A stretch of DNA of 64,000 bases from Phyllobacterium myrsinacearum (GTDB taxonomy: Bacteria > Pseudomonadota > Alphaproteobacteria > Rhizobiales > Rhizobiaceae): the NCBI RefSeq assembly GCF_014138285.1, contig NZ_JACGXN010000010.1, positions 62,001 through 126,000 on the forward strand, in the 5' to 3' direction. A program made the translations under genes and the position numbers. Below are positions 50,686 through 60,718 of the stretch, one piece after another; position 1 is the first letter of the stretch; each line of letters starts with the position of its first letter. The notes beneath the pieces are model-generated. The model did not search any database and had not been told where the DNA came from. It saw only the letters and a program-made list of their open reading frames with translations.

Positions 50686-50832
50686 ATGAACGTAGCACGC
50701 TCTTTCAACAACTGGCTCAAGTTCCGTCAGACCGTTACCGAACTTGGCCGCATGTCCAGCCGTGAACTGCAGGATCTGGGTATTGACCGCGCCGACATCC
50801 GTAGTGTTGCCCGCGCATCGGTTACCCGCTAA
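50686..50832 (+). CDS. DUF1127 small Arg-rich protein
   Basis: A 48-residue protein reading MNVARSFNNWLKFRQTVTEL, then GRMSSRELQDLGIDRADIRS, VARASVTR. The last part with LGRMSSRELQDLGIDRADI is the DUF1127 (YjiS-like) signature of alphaproteobacterial small proteins that bind RNA or influence phosphate/carbon responses. It has an AAAGGGG ribosome site 8 nt before the ATG and a perfect intrinsic terminator 33 bp after its stop, so it is a single-gene unit, likely highly expressed. Confidence 0.9.
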   Translation: MNVARSFNNWLKFRQTVTELGRMSSRELQDLGIDRADIRSVARASVTR

Positions 50833-50864
50833 TCACACTGGACCAACTGACCAGCAACTGTTCG

Positions 50865-50891
50865 ACGCCCGCTTTCAACGCGGGCGTTTTT
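50865..50891 (+). terminator. Intrinsic terminator after the DUF1127 gene
   Basis: Perfect 8-bp stem ACGCCCGC / GCGGGCGT, loop TTTCAAC, followed by five T residues. Confidence 0.85.
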
Positions 50892-51081
50892 GTATGGCGA
50901 CAGCGCACAAAATTGGATGGATCGGCCCAGCAGTTGATTTCCAAGGGCTTTATCAGCGCGGATGCAGTTCCTTAACCCCCCCTATGCCGTCTCTAAGCAA
51001 CTTGTGTCCAGTATAAAGCTCTCCGCTCTATGATTTTAAGTTTTTGACGCGTTGATTGATTCCCAGTTGAATAACGGGGCG

Positions 51082-52353
51082 TCAAGAACGCCCATTCTCG
51101 AAACGCTTCAAGGCGAAAGGAGTGGGATCGGTGAATGTCTTCTCGCCGGTCATCATCTCGGCCAGCAATCGTCCTGTTACTGGACCAAGTGTGAAACCAT
51201 GATGATTGTGTCCGAACGCAAACCACAGACCTTTGTGCCGCCAGCCGCGGCCAATAACCGGGCGCATGTCGGGAAGACACGGACGTGAGCCCATCCAGGG
51301 TACAGTTTCGATCCGATGCCCCAGTGGAAGGATTTCCCGGGCAAGTGGTTCCGTGCGATCAAGCTGAATTGGCGTAGGATCGCTGTCACGCCGGGAAAAT
51401 TCAATGCCTGTTGTCAGCCGAATTCCCTGATTCATTGGCGCAATCAGAAAACCACCATCGACATCGACGAGTGGGTGGTTGAGAACGGCGTTGGTTTCAG
51501 TGCCAAAATGAACGTGGTATCCACGTTTCATCAGTAGAGGAATCTTATAGCCAAGCGGCCGAAATACCATATCAGACCAGGGTCCCAAAGCTGCCACGAT
51601 TTGCGGCGCATGTGCAGTTCCAGACTCCGTAGTGATGCTCCAGCCAGTTTCTTTTTGCTGGAGATCCCGCGCATTGCCACAAAGAAATATACCTCCACGA
51701 TCCACGAATAGTTTGGCATAAGCTTTTACGACAGCACCGGGATCAGGCACCGTGGCTGCATCAAGCCAATGTATGGCGCCGGCATGCACGTTGGAAAAAT
51801 GAGGTTCGCGTTGCTGTAGCGCTTTCGTGTCGAGCACATCATAGTTCAAGCCGAACCGATGTAGCGCGGTAGCAGCATTGCGCGCCCGTTGGAATGTCTC
51901 TTCTGTACGATAGGCCTCGATCCAGCCGGTTTTGCGCAACACGGGCAACACGCCAGCCTGCGACATCAGGCTTTCATGTTCGATGACAGAACGTTCAATC
52001 AGCGGCCACATATCATCGGCTGCCCGGGCAAGTGGACTGGGAGCGGATTCACGCCAGAAGCGCCAAAGCCAAGGTGCAATACGAGGCAGGTAGCGCCAAT
52101 CAAAATGCACGTCCGCGGACCGGTTGAAACCGTACCGCAGCAGTGTCGAAAGATCGCGGGGAACACCGTAGGGAATGACGCTCGACCGCTCGATCAGACC
52201 GGCATTGCCATAGCTTGTTTCTTCACCGGCTCCCCGCCGATCCACCAATATCACCGTCCGTCCGCGCTGCTGCAAGTGCAACGCAACTGAGACGCCGACG
52301 ATGCCGGCGCCCAGAACGATGACTTCTCCTTCATTCGCTGTCTGAGACATCAT
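51082..52353 (-). CDS. DadA-like D-amino-acid dehydrogenase/oxidase (FAD)
   Basis: A 423-residue FAD-dependent oxidoreductase of the DAO fold. Dinucleotide motif VIVLGAGIVGVSVALHLQQRG at the N-terminus, ETSYGNAGLIERSSVIPYGV, and the C-terminal GHNHHGFTLGPVTGRLLAEM are typical of the DadA small subunit group that oxidatively deaminates D-amino acids and passes electrons to the respiratory chain. It is the last gene of an eight-gene minus-strand set that imports peptides and hydrolyses them, starting 13 bp after the M81 gene. Substrate range not deduced. Confidence 0.87.
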   Translation of the reverse strand: MMSQTANEGEVIVLGAGIVGVSVALHLQQRGRTVILVDRRGAGEETSYGNAGLIERSSVIPYGVPRDLSTLLRYGFNRSADVHFDWRYLPRIAPWLWRFWRESAPSPLARAADDMWPLIERSVIEHESLMSQAGVLPVLRKTGWIEAYRTEETFQRARNAATALHRFGLNYDVLDTKALQQREPHFSNVHAGAIHWLDAATVPDPGAVVKAYAKLFVDRGGIFLCGNARDLQQKETGWSITTESGTAHAPQIVAALGPWSDMVFRPLGYKIPLLMKRGYHVHFGTETNAVLNHPLVDVDGGFLIAPMNQGIRLTTGIEFSRRDSDPTPIQLDRTEPLAREILPLGHRIETVPWMGSRPCLPDMRPVIGRGWRHKGLWFAFGHNHHGFTLGPVTGRLLAEMMTGEKTFTDPTPFALKRFENGRS

Positions 52354-52366
52354 GTATCCTGACAGG

Positions 52367-53857
52367 TCAAATCGTCATGTCGCGATCGAGCGGAAAGATC
52401 GGGCGCGGCACATTGCGATAGGGCATCTTTCCATAATCCATCGTGCACAAAGCGCCGCTATCACAGACGATAATCTTGCCAGCGATGGGTTCGAAGGCTG
52501 CCCGGAAATGCTGCATCGATTTCAAACCGACCACACGATGGGTGCCGGGGTCGATACCGAAAGCACGAAACTGCTGCAGGTCACGCATTTGCGATGGTTC
52601 ACTGACAACGAGCACGCTGATGCCGTCGATCTTGACCACTGCGGTTAGGCCGAAGGTAAAGGTCAGTCCGCCCAATTGGGGCCCGTCGCCAACAAGCTTG
52701 CCATCGCTGAGATGCATCAGCTTGGCACTCACCTGCAAAGGTGAGCCGCCAAAACTTGGGTCGGTCTTGCCGCCAAGCGACAGATGTATGATATCGCCGA
52801 CGGTTGCGCCGTGGAGCATGCGGGCTGTTTCGGGATCAACGATTGGACCGAAACAAGCATCAGTGACCCCCGCTCTTAGAAGGCCGCCAAGCAATGTTGT
52901 TGCATCACCATAGCCGCCAGCACCGGGATTATCGGCATAATCGGCAACAATCAGTGGCCGGTCGCCACGGTAGTTCAGGGCAATTTCCGCAGCCTCTTCC
53001 ACGGTATGGAACGTGTTCAACACGTCAAAGCGGGTTTCCCAGATCTGGTCAGCAATACTCTCGGCAAAGTGCCGATGCGAAGCAGGGTCGCCGTCATATG
53101 TGACCAGCACCGTCGGGCCAACCTCGGGTATATCGGCATTCGGGAAAGCCCCGTTGATACTGACCGCTAGCGCGCCGGATGTCTTCTCATGGGTCCGCGC
53201 TGCACTGATCCAGCCGATCATGGGACCAACATCGGTTCGTCCTGCGTTGGCTTCCTCAAGCATCGGCCTCCGGACGAGCAATGTCTTTGGCTGGATTTCG
53301 CCCGCCATCGTCCGGTGAAGCACTTCGCCAGCGTGCCGGGCGATATCGCGCATGTCGATATGCGGATAGGTTTTGAAAGAGATTAGAATGTTGGCATGCT
53401 CGCACATTTTCGCCGTGACATTGGCATGTGGATCAAGCGTAACCGCGATTGGTAAATCCGGCCCCACCACGGCGCGCAGGCGGGCCAGCAGTTCGCCTTC
53501 GCCGTCCGGCGCAAACTCGGTCACCATCGCACCGTGCAGACCAAGCAGAATTCCGTCAAGATCGCCTTTCCTGTCCGTGGCTGCCTGTACAATGGCGCCG
53601 CCGATCCGGTCGAACGCATCGCGTGTCACCGGACCAGCCGGTTCGGCTGAAGCGCTCACGACGTGCTCTGTCTTCCAGTCGAACTTGCGGGCGATATCCA
53701 TGAAACCCGCGATCTCCGTGTTGGCATCGCCCCGGGCGTGTATGGCCGCTTCGCCGAACAGGACGCCTTCCACCTCGAAGGCGTCGTAACCGGTTTTCCG
53801 GACGTTGAAAGTGTTGGTCTCGTGGGCAAATTCGGCAGTCAGGACGCGAAAAGTCAT
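52367..53857 (-). CDS. M81-family metallopeptidase (MlrC-like)
   Basis: A 496-residue protein of the M81 (microcystinase C, MlrC) family. The start MTFRVLTAEFAHETNTFNVR carries the family HETNTF motif, and GILLGLHGAMVTE, TLDPHANVTAKM, KTYPHIDMRDI, and ADYADNPGAGGYGDATTLL follow. The ATG at 53857 follows GGAGGAGATC. MlrC-type enzymes cleave small peptides with unusual or D-residues, and they occur commonly in such peptide operons. Zinc ligands cannot all be assigned. It lies between a serine hydrolase and a D-amino-acid dehydrogenase gene. Confidence 0.88.
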   Translation of the reverse strand: MTFRVLTAEFAHETNTFNVRKTGYDAFEVEGVLFGEAAIHARGDANTEIAGFMDIARKFDWKTEHVVSASAEPAGPVTRDAFDRIGGAIVQAATDRKGDLDGILLGLHGAMVTEFAPDGEGELLARLRAVVGPDLPIAVTLDPHANVTAKMCEHANILISFKTYPHIDMRDIARHAGEVLHRTMAGEIQPKTLLVRRPMLEEANAGRTDVGPMIGWISAARTHEKTSGALAVSINGAFPNADIPEVGPTVLVTYDGDPASHRHFAESIADQIWETRFDVLNTFHTVEEAAEIALNYRGDRPLIVADYADNPGAGGYGDATTLLGGLLRAGVTDACFGPIVDPETARMLHGATVGDIIHLSLGGKTDPSFGGSPLQVSAKLMHLSDGKLVGDGPQLGGLTFTFGLTAVVKIDGISVLVVSEPSQMRDLQQFRAFGIDPGTHRVVGLKSMQHFRAAFEPIAGKIIVCDSGALCTMDYGKMPYRNVPRPIFPLDRDMTI

Positions 53858-53944
53858 GGCGATCTCCTCCAAAGAGTCGTTTGGTAATGAGTTGAGAAAT
53901 TATTGGAATGGTCAGTCGACTGGCGAATGAACGCCCTGTGCCAA

Positions 53945-55315
53945 TTATGTTCTGCTGAAGCGCATTTCACTGACCTTTCCATCGGCACTGCGCCGAACCA
54001 ACCAATGCATGTGATAGGCGTACTCTGTCGGCAGGCTGTAATGACGGACGCTCTCGCCATGCTCGCGGCCATTTTCTATCAGTTGAAGCGAACTGTTGGT
54101 GCAGTTCACCCCGCCGCTTGCGATAAGCTGTTCAAACCAGCCATTGCCGGACCAGGAATCCCAGGCTTCCGCAGTGAACGCCTCGCGTGCGGGATGGCCT
54201 GTCAGTATGGCGCGCAGCAGGATGCGGTCATTGATGGTTGCCGCCTGATTGGTATCCTCGACAGGCGCGTAGGGCGCCAGGGCCGGATCGACAAAACCTG
54301 CGATAGCCTGGGCTATATGCGCTACACGGGCCTCCTGAAGGTTTGCCAGAACCGCCACGGAAACGCCTTGTGCCGGAAAGCGGGTAATTTCAGCCCGGAA
54401 TCCATCCCACGTACCGCCATGCCTGATCTTGTGGTGACCGCGAATTTCCGCATTTTCCCACCCGAGGGAATAGTTGTTGAAGGCAGGTTGACCATTCTTC
54501 AAACGGCTTGGTTCGAACATGACCGACAAGAGCTCAGGAGCAAGTACGCGTGCTGACTCAAGTTCGATCAACCAATGGGCAATGTCCCGTGGTGAGAAAT
54601 AGAGGCCACCGTCGGCCGTGCGAAGAAGGGTTGGAGCGGTCCAGTGTCTGCTGGTCAGATGGCCGGTTTCAATGCTGTGGCCGGCCGCGCGGTTTGGAAC
54701 GATATCGAACCAGGTGGCCTCGCGTGCGGTGGCCATGCCGATGGGCTTGAACACACGTTCCTTCAATAACTCGTAGTAGGGCTGGCCAGTGAGGCGTTCA
54801 ATGATGATCCCAGCCAGAACATAGCCGATATTGCTGTATTGATAACTTTCGCCTGGCTGAAATAAGAGGGGTGACAGTGCCGCCAGCGCAATCAGCTGAT
54901 CGTTGCTATGATCCTGCCACACATTGATCGGGACAACGCCGTCATGAATGGGGGCTGGCGCGAAGACCTCCTCGAAATTACCCAGGCCACTCGTCATCGA
55001 AAGCATTTGGCGAATGGTGATGCCGGACCAGATGGCGGGCCCTTCGGGAATATAACGTGTGAGCGGATGGTCGAGGTCAATGCGACCATCCTGCGACAAA
55101 AGCAAAATTCCGGTTGCGGTAAACATCTTGGCGGTGGACCCGGACTGGAAAATGGTATCGGGCGTAACGGCAACATTGTGTTCGATATTCGACAAGCCAT
55201 AGCCCGCAAGGTGCACGATCTGCCCCTGTTGGACGACAGCAACACCAAGGCCAGGGATCTGCTGGCGGTCGATTTCTGAAACAAGGTAGTCATTCAACGC
55301 AGTAGCGAAACTCAC
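53945..55315 (-). CDS. Class C beta-lactamase-like serine hydrolase (D-aminopeptidase-like)
   Basis: A 456-residue penicillin-recognising-fold hydrolase. The GTG at 55315 follows GGAGG by 8 nt and gives MSFATALNDYLVSEIDRQQ; longer starts are rejected. Catalytic motifs: FQSGSTAKMF (SxxK), YQYSNIGYVL (YxN) and KIRHGGTWDGF (HxG in place of KTG). A C-terminal domain of about 100 residues follows (GNGWFEQLIASGG). No clear signal peptide is seen, so it probably works in the cytoplasm as a D-aminopeptidase or esterase on imported peptides. It lies between the importer and the M81 peptidase. Confidence 0.87.
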   Translation of the reverse strand: MSFATALNDYLVSEIDRQQIPGLGVAVVQQGQIVHLAGYGLSNIEHNVAVTPDTIFQSGSTAKMFTATGILLLSQDGRIDLDHPLTRYIPEGPAIWSGITIRQMLSMTSGLGNFEEVFAPAPIHDGVVPINVWQDHSNDQLIALAALSPLLFQPGESYQYSNIGYVLAGIIIERLTGQPYYELLKERVFKPIGMATAREATWFDIVPNRAAGHSIETGHLTSRHWTAPTLLRTADGGLYFSPRDIAHWLIELESARVLAPELLSVMFEPSRLKNGQPAFNNYSLGWENAEIRGHHKIRHGGTWDGFRAEITRFPAQGVSVAVLANLQEARVAHIAQAIAGFVDPALAPYAPVEDTNQAATINDRILLRAILTGHPAREAFTAEAWDSWSGNGWFEQLIASGGVNCTNSSLQLIENGREHGESVRHYSLPTEYAYHMHWLVRRSADGKVSEMRFSRT

Positions 55316-55371
55316 AGCACTTTCCTCCCTAAAATTATCAACAGTTCGTGTTTTCTGATGTCGTCCCATGG

Positions 55372-56379
55372 TTACGGAACGGCACTCTCGTGTGTGTTTA
55401 CCTGCTGCAAGACCTCGGACTTCATCTCGTTCATCAACGGATGATGGCAAGCTGTCTGGTGATGATCCGAAATTGTCTCAAGCGCTGGCAGGTTTGTGCG
55501 GCAAAGATCGGAGACCCGGGGGCAACGGGTGGCGAAAGCGCAGCCCGGCGGCGGATTGTAGCCGCTGGGTATTTCACCGGAGAGCCGCGTAATCGTGCGA
55601 CGCTGACGGGGGTCCGGTTCAAAGGTACTGTCGAGCAGGGCCCGCGTGTACGGATGTGTCGGCACCGCGTCATTGGGCATGATCTCGACGATGCGGCCGA
55701 GATACATAACGAGGATCTTGTCGCAAAAGTAACGCACAAGGCCCAGATCATGCGAGATAAACAGATAGGTCAGGCCAAGGGACTCGCGCAGGCGGTTGAG
55801 CAGTGCAATGATTTGTGCCTGTACCGAGACATCAAGCGACGCCGTGGGTTCATCAAGGACGACCAGAGAGGGATTGAGTGCGAGGGCGCGTGCGATGCCG
55901 ACGCGCTGCTTCTGCCCACCCGACAATTGATGGGGGTAACTGTGGGTTAATGCCGGGCTCAAGCCCACCATCTCAAGAAGCGAGGCCACCGTTGCATCTG
56001 CGGATTTGAGTTTTACCCCTTGAACCTTAAACGGCTCCAGAAGTGCATCCCGCACACGGTAGCGGGGATCGATAGCGGAATAGGGATCCTGAAATACAAG
56101 TTGCATACGTTGCCGCAAGCGGCGCAAGTCTCCCCGTGACAGTGTTGCCATGTCCAGGCCATCGAATTCAACTGCCCCTTTGCTTGGTTGGATCAATCTT
56201 AAAACCAGACGTGCCAACGTGGACTTGCCACAGCCGGATTCACCCACAACGCCAAGAATTTGGCCGCGCGCAAGCGAGAAGGAAACGTCGCTCACGGCGT
56301 GGAAGACCTGGCGTTTCTGAAACAAGCCCGTATTCGTGAAGTGCCGACTGAGGTGATCAACAATAAGAAGGTCGCTCAT
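55372..56379 (-). CDS. Oligo/dipeptide ABC transporter ATP-binding protein (DppF-like)
   Basis: A 335-residue ATPase with Walker A GVVGESGCGKST, signature QLSGGQKQRVGIARAL and Walker B SLVVLDEPTASLDV, and the C-terminal Cys motif region CAFATRCPRVSDLC typical for the oligopeptide group. It pairs with the next gene upstream, with which it overlaps by 4 nt, to power the importer. It is followed at 56 bp by the serine hydrolase gene. Confidence 0.92.
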   Translation of the reverse strand: MSDLLIVDHLSRHFTNTGLFQKRQVFHAVSDVSFSLARGQILGVVGESGCGKSTLARLVLRLIQPSKGAVEFDGLDMATLSRGDLRRLRQRMQLVFQDPYSAIDPRYRVRDALLEPFKVQGVKLKSADATVASLLEMVGLSPALTHSYPHQLSGGQKQRVGIARALALNPSLVVLDEPTASLDVSVQAQIIALLNRLRESLGLTYLFISHDLGLVRYFCDKILVMYLGRIVEIMPNDAVPTHPYTRALLDSTFEPDPRQRRTITRLSGEIPSGYNPPPGCAFATRCPRVSDLCRTNLPALETISDHHQTACHHPLMNEMKSEVLQQVNTHESAVP

Positions 56380-57329
56380 GCCGCATCCGCCCTAAGACAG
56401 GCCACACCGTGATCGCCGGCGCTGACGCGAAGGCCCGGAATTTCCGTGTGGCAGATATCCGCAACGCGCGGACAACGGGGGTTGAAGCGGCAGCCGGCGG
56501 GTTGATTTGCCACATTGGGAACCATGCCGGGAATAGGTTGCATGCTGCCGCGTGTCATGTCCCGGCGGGGGATGCATCGGATCAACGCCTGGGTATAAGG
56601 ATGGCGGGGATCTTCGAAGATTGCATTGACCTGTGCCCGTTCAATGACACGGCCACAATACATCACCGCAACCCGATCGCAGGTCTGGGCCACAACGCCC
56701 ATATCATGGGTAATGAGGATCATGGCCAATCCCCTGCGCTTTACCAGCTCGACAAGAATTTGAACAATCTGTGCCTGAACGGTTACATCAAGTGCAGTGG
56801 TTGGCTCGTCCGCGACCAGAAGTTCCGGATCACCGGCCAAGGCCATGGCAATCACAATCCGTTGTTTCATGCCGCCGGAGAGTTGATGCGGATACAGGTC
56901 GTAGACTCTGGCTGGATCGGGAATCCGAAGATCAGCCATCAGTTCCAGGCTTCGTGCACGTGCGGCACGGCGATCAAGTCCCAGGTGCAGGCGTGCTGCC
57001 TGATCAATCTGCGGCCCAACCCGCATCATCCCATCAAGTGATGTCATCGGATTTTGAGTGATGAGCGCGATACGTCCGCCGCGCAACCGGCGCAGCTTGG
57101 CCTCGGGCAGTCCCGCAAGTTCGATGCCGTCAAAACAAATGCGGCCGGCTACGATCCGTCCACCGATGCGCGACAGAAGTCCCATGATCGCGATTGCGGT
57201 CAATGATTTGCCTGAGCCGGATTCGCCGACAATGCCGAGGATCTCACCCCGGTCAATGCTGAAGGCAACATCGTCGACGGGAGAAAATGCTCCAAATCCG
57301 ACCTCTAAGCCTTCCACTGTTAGAAGCAT
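56376..57329 (-). CDS. Oligo/dipeptide ABC transporter ATP-binding protein (DppD-like)
   Basis: A 317-residue ATPase. The ATG at 57329 follows GGAGG by 7 nt; an open frame continuing to 57821 is only a shadow over the permease gene. Walker A GIVGESGSGKS, signature QLSGGMKQRIVIAMAL, Walker B ELLVADEPTTALDV and the Cys-type tail CRFNPRCPRVADIC are present. The second ATPase of the pair completes the heterodimer. Confidence 0.92.
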   Translation of the reverse strand: MLLTVEGLEVGFGAFSPVDDVAFSIDRGEILGIVGESGSGKSLTAIAIMGLLSRIGGRIVAGRICFDGIELAGLPEAKLRRLRGGRIALITQNPMTSLDGMMRVGPQIDQAARLHLGLDRRAARARSLELMADLRIPDPARVYDLYPHQLSGGMKQRIVIAMALAGDPELLVADEPTTALDVTVQAQIVQILVELVKRRGLAMILITHDMGVVAQTCDRVAVMYCGRVIERAQVNAIFEDPRHPYTQALIRCIPRRDMTRGSMQPIPGMVPNVANQPAGCRFNPRCPRVADICHTEIPGLRVSAGDHGVACLRADAA

Positions 57330-57331
57330 GA

Positions 57332-58183
57332 TCAGGCCTCCCTGAGTTTTGTACGGATGTCCAGCGCGGTGATAATCGCGTCGCCGAACAGGTTGAGGAA
57401 GATGACCGTCAGAGCCACGGCGAGACCGGGGAGCAGGATCACCCAGGGAGCGATGAAAAGCTGAGCTGTACCGGAACTCATCATTGCTCCCCAACTGGGT
57501 GTGGGCGGTTGAGCTCCCAGACCAAAGAAACCCAAAGTTGCTTCGAGGATAATGGCATCGCCCGTGGCCAGCATGGCAGCCACCAACACCGGCGCCAGTG
57601 CGTTGGGCAAGAGATGGGCGAACAGGATATGTGTATGGCCCGCGCCCAGGTTGACGGTCGCCTCGACAAACGTCTCGCCTTTCAACACCATGACCTGTGT
57701 GCGCGTTAGCCGTGTGAACTGTGCCAGGTAGGCGATGGCGATAGCGAGCACGACGCCCTGTAGTCCGGGCCCGATAATGGCAACGAGCATCAGCGCGATC
57801 AGTATTTCCGGAAAGGACCATGTTAGGTCGACACCAATCATGACGACACGGTCAAATGCTCCGCCGAAATAGCCGCAGGCGGCCCCCAGAATGAGGCCCG
57901 AAAGCACGGAAACACCAATTGCGGTAACACTGACAGAAAGCGACGTGCGGGCGCCGGTAATCATTCGCGACAGCACATCGCGCCCGAATTCATCAGTACC
58001 CATGAGATGGGTAAGTGACGGCGGCTGGTTCATGATGGTCAGATCCTGCTGGTCGTAGGGGTAGGGCGACAACCAGGGAGCGAAGAGCGCTCCGCCGATC
58101 AGGAACAGCAGGTAGAGCCCGGCGATGCTGCCTTTGACGGATGCGATCGCTTTGAGCATCGGCATTGCGCGCACAGCTCTCAT
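57332..58183 (-). CDS. Peptide ABC transporter permease (DppC-like)
   Basis: A 283-residue inner-membrane permease with about six helices. It has the N-terminal DppC region GTDEFGRDVLSRMITGARTS and the ATPase-docking EAA-type loop GAGHTHILFAHLLPNALAP. It sits 2 bp from the ATPase gene and overlaps the DppB-like gene by 4 nt. Confidence 0.9.
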   Translation of the reverse strand: MRAVRAMPMLKAIASVKGSIAGLYLLFLIGGALFAPWLSPYPYDQQDLTIMNQPPSLTHLMGTDEFGRDVLSRMITGARTSLSVSVTAIGVSVLSGLILGAACGYFGGAFDRVVMIGVDLTWSFPEILIALMLVAIIGPGLQGVVLAIAIAYLAQFTRLTRTQVMVLKGETFVEATVNLGAGHTHILFAHLLPNALAPVLVAAMLATGDAIILEATLGFFGLGAQPPTPSWGAMMSSGTAQLFIAPWVILLPGLAVALTVIFLNLFGDAIITALDIRTKLREA

Positions 58184-59106
58184 GGCCGTTCCTCGCGCTG
58201 GCGCGGATCCATGGCAGCTTGAACGATATCGCCGATAAGAGTGCCGAGAATAACGGCCATGGCAAGCATCAGGAGACAGGCCTGCACCAATGGATAATCA
58301 CGCTGGTTCAGGCCTCGAATGAGCAGGGATCCCAAACCTGGCCGGGCAAAAACATATTCAATGGTGACTGTTCCGCCGAGAATCCAGCCAATCCGCAGAG
58401 CGAGAATTGTGACGACAGGCACCAGGGCATGGCGCAGTACGTGGCGCAACTGGATAACCAGCGGCGACAACCCCTTGGCATGCAGCAGCATCACGAAGTC
58501 CTGCCTTGCCGTCTCGATCATGGCAATGCGGGTCACCCTTGCCACCAGCGCGATACCGCCAACGCCCGTGGCGATGACCGGGAGGATCAGTGATGTCCAG
58601 CCCCTGGCGCCGGAGATCGGCACCCAGCCAAGCCATACGGCGAAAACCAGAATGAGCAGTAAGCCGAGCCAAAAGCTCGGTACGGTAGAGCCAAGCAATA
58701 TGAGGCCGCTGATACCATCATCAAGGCGCGTTCCATGAAAACTCGCGGCAAGAACGCCGGCCGTGATACCAGTGAGTGCGGAGAAGAGCAGCGCTGCTCC
58801 ACCCAATTGCAGGCTATACGGCAGGTTCCGGGCGATGAGTGCACCAACCGGACGGCCTTGAATGATCGAGGTGCCAAGATCGCCGGTCATGAGCCGACTC
58901 ATCCATACGAAATACTGCTCGGCGAGGCTCCGGTCGAGGCCGTATTTTGCGGCAATCTGTACCCGTTGTGCCGACGATGATCCAGCGCGCATGAGGTTGT
59001 CGATGGGGTTGCCCGGAACAAGGTGAATAATGAGGAAGACAACCAGGGAGACCACAAAGAAGACGGGCACCAGCAAAACAAGCCGCTTTATGATGAACAG
59101 AAACAT
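58180..59106 (-). CDS. Peptide ABC transporter permease (DppB-like)
   Basis: A 308-residue permease starting IKRLVLLVPVFFVVSLVVF, with the DppB motif LIHLVPGNPIDNL and the docking loop HAKGLSPLVIQLRHVLRHAL. It forms the channel with the DppC-like protein. It follows the binding-protein gene at 22 bp. Confidence 0.9.
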   Translation of the reverse strand: MFLFIIKRLVLLVPVFFVVSLVVFLIIHLVPGNPIDNLMRAGSSSAQRVQIAAKYGLDRSLAEQYFVWMSRLMTGDLGTSIIQGRPVGALIARNLPYSLQLGGAALLFSALTGITAGVLAASFHGTRLDDGISGLILLGSTVPSFWLGLLLILVFAVWLGWVPISGARGWTSLILPVIATGVGGIALVARVTRIAMIETARQDFVMLLHAKGLSPLVIQLRHVLRHALVPVVTILALRIGWILGGTVTIEYVFARPGLGSLLIRGLNQRDYPLVQACLLMLAMAVILGTLIGDIVQAAMDPRQREERP

Positions 59107-59128
59107 ATCATGTCCTCGCCAGGCATCG

Positions 59129-60718
59129 CTATTGCACGGTTTTCATGTCGACAATGGTCGGCTGACCAAACTGCGGACCGCGAATTCTCTCGGGGACTTC
59201 AAGCAAGTCTTTGTTATAGGCGGTGTTTTGCGCCGGTTCGTGAAGTGGTGCGAACGCGTACTGGCTCAACAGGTATTCCTGATACTTTTTGAAGTTTGCC
59301 ACGCGCTCATCCCAGTTTTTTGATTGGAGCATGGCAATGTCGTGCAATTCTTCTGACTTTGCGTCGTTCCACATTGCTGAATTTGGAAAGGGGATGTTCT
59401 TGGCGCTGTAAAACCAGTCGAGGATATCGGCATTGTTCCAGTCGTAATGGCTCACAACAAGTTCATGTTCCCCCTTGCGGAGCTGATCACGCAAGGTCGT
59501 GTTGTCAAAGGTCACGATCTCGGTTTCCATGCCCAGTACCTTGAGTTGGGCCTGAACGATTTCAGCAGTGCGCCGGAATTCCGTTTCGGATCTCGTCCAG
59601 AGTTTGATGCGCAGGCGTTTGTTGTCTTTTGTCCGCACACCGTCGCTGCCATTTATCCAGCCAGTCTGGTCGAGCAATTTTTTGGCCTTGTCCAGATCAT
59701 GGTGAATTTCGAATTGGGGATCGACTTTCGACTCCGCCAATGAACTGATGAGGAACTGATGCGCTTCCCGGCCGGCACCGCTGTAAACACTTTTCAGAAC
59801 AGCGCTTTGGTCAATGGCTAAAGCTGTTGCCTGACGCATCGTGGCATCAGCAAAAGCGCCGGACTGGCTGTTGAAGTTGAGATAAGTAACGCCGATGCCC
59901 GGCAGGTTGCGAAACCCGACTTGCTTTTCCTTTTGCAATTGCGGCAGGAACTCGTCGGGTACACTGGAGAGCATACCGACACCGCCAGTCTTCAATTCCA
60001 GAAAAGCTGTCGATGAGTCGGGAATTTCCCGCAGTGTCAATCGTTTGATGTGTGGTGCTGCCCGGTTTTCAGAAAGATCGGTGCCCCAGGCGTAATCTTC
60101 ATTGGCCACAAGCACGGTCTCCTGGCCCACAACGAAGCTCTCCAGCTTGTAGGGCCCGGTCCCAATTGCTTCGGTCACCCCATAGCTGTCGCCTGATGCC
60201 TCATAGGATTTCGGAGAGGGGATTCCCATGAACTGCTGCGCCAGATTGAAGATGAGATTTGGCTCTGGCCGTTTCATGACAAAGCGTACCGTATAGTCAT
60301 CAACGATCTCGACGCGGTCGATCGCGGCGGTCATGTACTCGTTCGGACTGCCTTTGTATTTGCCGATCCACCAGGCAACGGCTGCGGCGTTAAACGGTTC
60401 ACTATCGTGGAATGTTACGCCTTGGCGCAGTTTGAAGGTCCAGCTCATGCCATCGGCGCCCGTTTCCCAGGATTCGGCAAGATGCGGGTGATAGGATTGG
60501 TCGTCGTCCTGTTCGACGAGGCGGTCATAAATCAAGTTTGATGCGAGGCTGAGCAAAGTGGCGCGGATTGGATCCTGGTTCGGTGCTCCGGCTTCCGAAC
60601 TGCTCAATACAATGACAGCCTCAGAGTCCGCGGCCCGCGCTGGCAGGCCTGAAGTCAGGACCAGACCGAGACCCAGGGTGACGACGGATGTTGATGCAAG
60701 GAATTCACGCCGGTTCAT
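59129..60718 (-). CDS. Peptide ABC transporter substrate-binding protein (SBP_bac_5)
   Basis: A 529-residue family 5 binding protein. The ATG at 60718 follows GGGGAAA and gives NRREFLASTSVVTLGLG, a Tat-type signal with cleavage near ARAADS. Family motifs include HLAESWETGADGMSWTFKLR, GVTFHDSEPFNAAAV and IGTGPYKLESF. It captures peptides or related compounds for the permease encoded next. It is the first gene of the eight-gene unit and diverges from an RpiR regulator. Confidence 0.92.
   Translation of the reverse strand: MNRREFLASTSVVTLGLGLVLTSGLPARAADSEAVIVLSSSEAGAPNQDPIRATLLSLASNLIYDRLVEQDDDQSYHPHLAESWETGADGMSWTFKLRQGVTFHDSEPFNAAAVAWWIGKYKGSPNEYMTAAIDRVEIVDDYTVRFVMKRPEPNLIFNLAQQFMGIPSPKSYEASGDSYGVTEAIGTGPYKLESFVVGQETVLVANEDYAWGTDLSENRAAPHIKRLTLREIPDSSTAFLELKTGGVGMLSSVPDEFLPQLQKEKQVGFRNLPGIGVTYLNFNSQSGAFADATMRQATALAIDQSAVLKSVYSGAGREAHQFLISSLAESKVDPQFEIHHDLDKAKKLLDQTGWINGSDGVRTKDNKRLRIKLWTRSETEFRRTAEIVQAQLKVLGMETEIVTFDNTTLRDQLRKGEHELVVSHYDWNNADILDWFYSAKNIPFPNSAMWNDAKSEELHDIAMLQSKNWDERVANFKKYQEYLLSQYAFAPLHEPAQNTAYNKDLLEVPERIRGPQFGQPTIVDMKTVQ

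Noticed and set aside
57330-57821. N-terminal extension of the DppD-like ATPase into the permease gene
   Set aside because: The extra residues are permease DNA in another frame; a strong ribosome site precedes the ATG at 57329.
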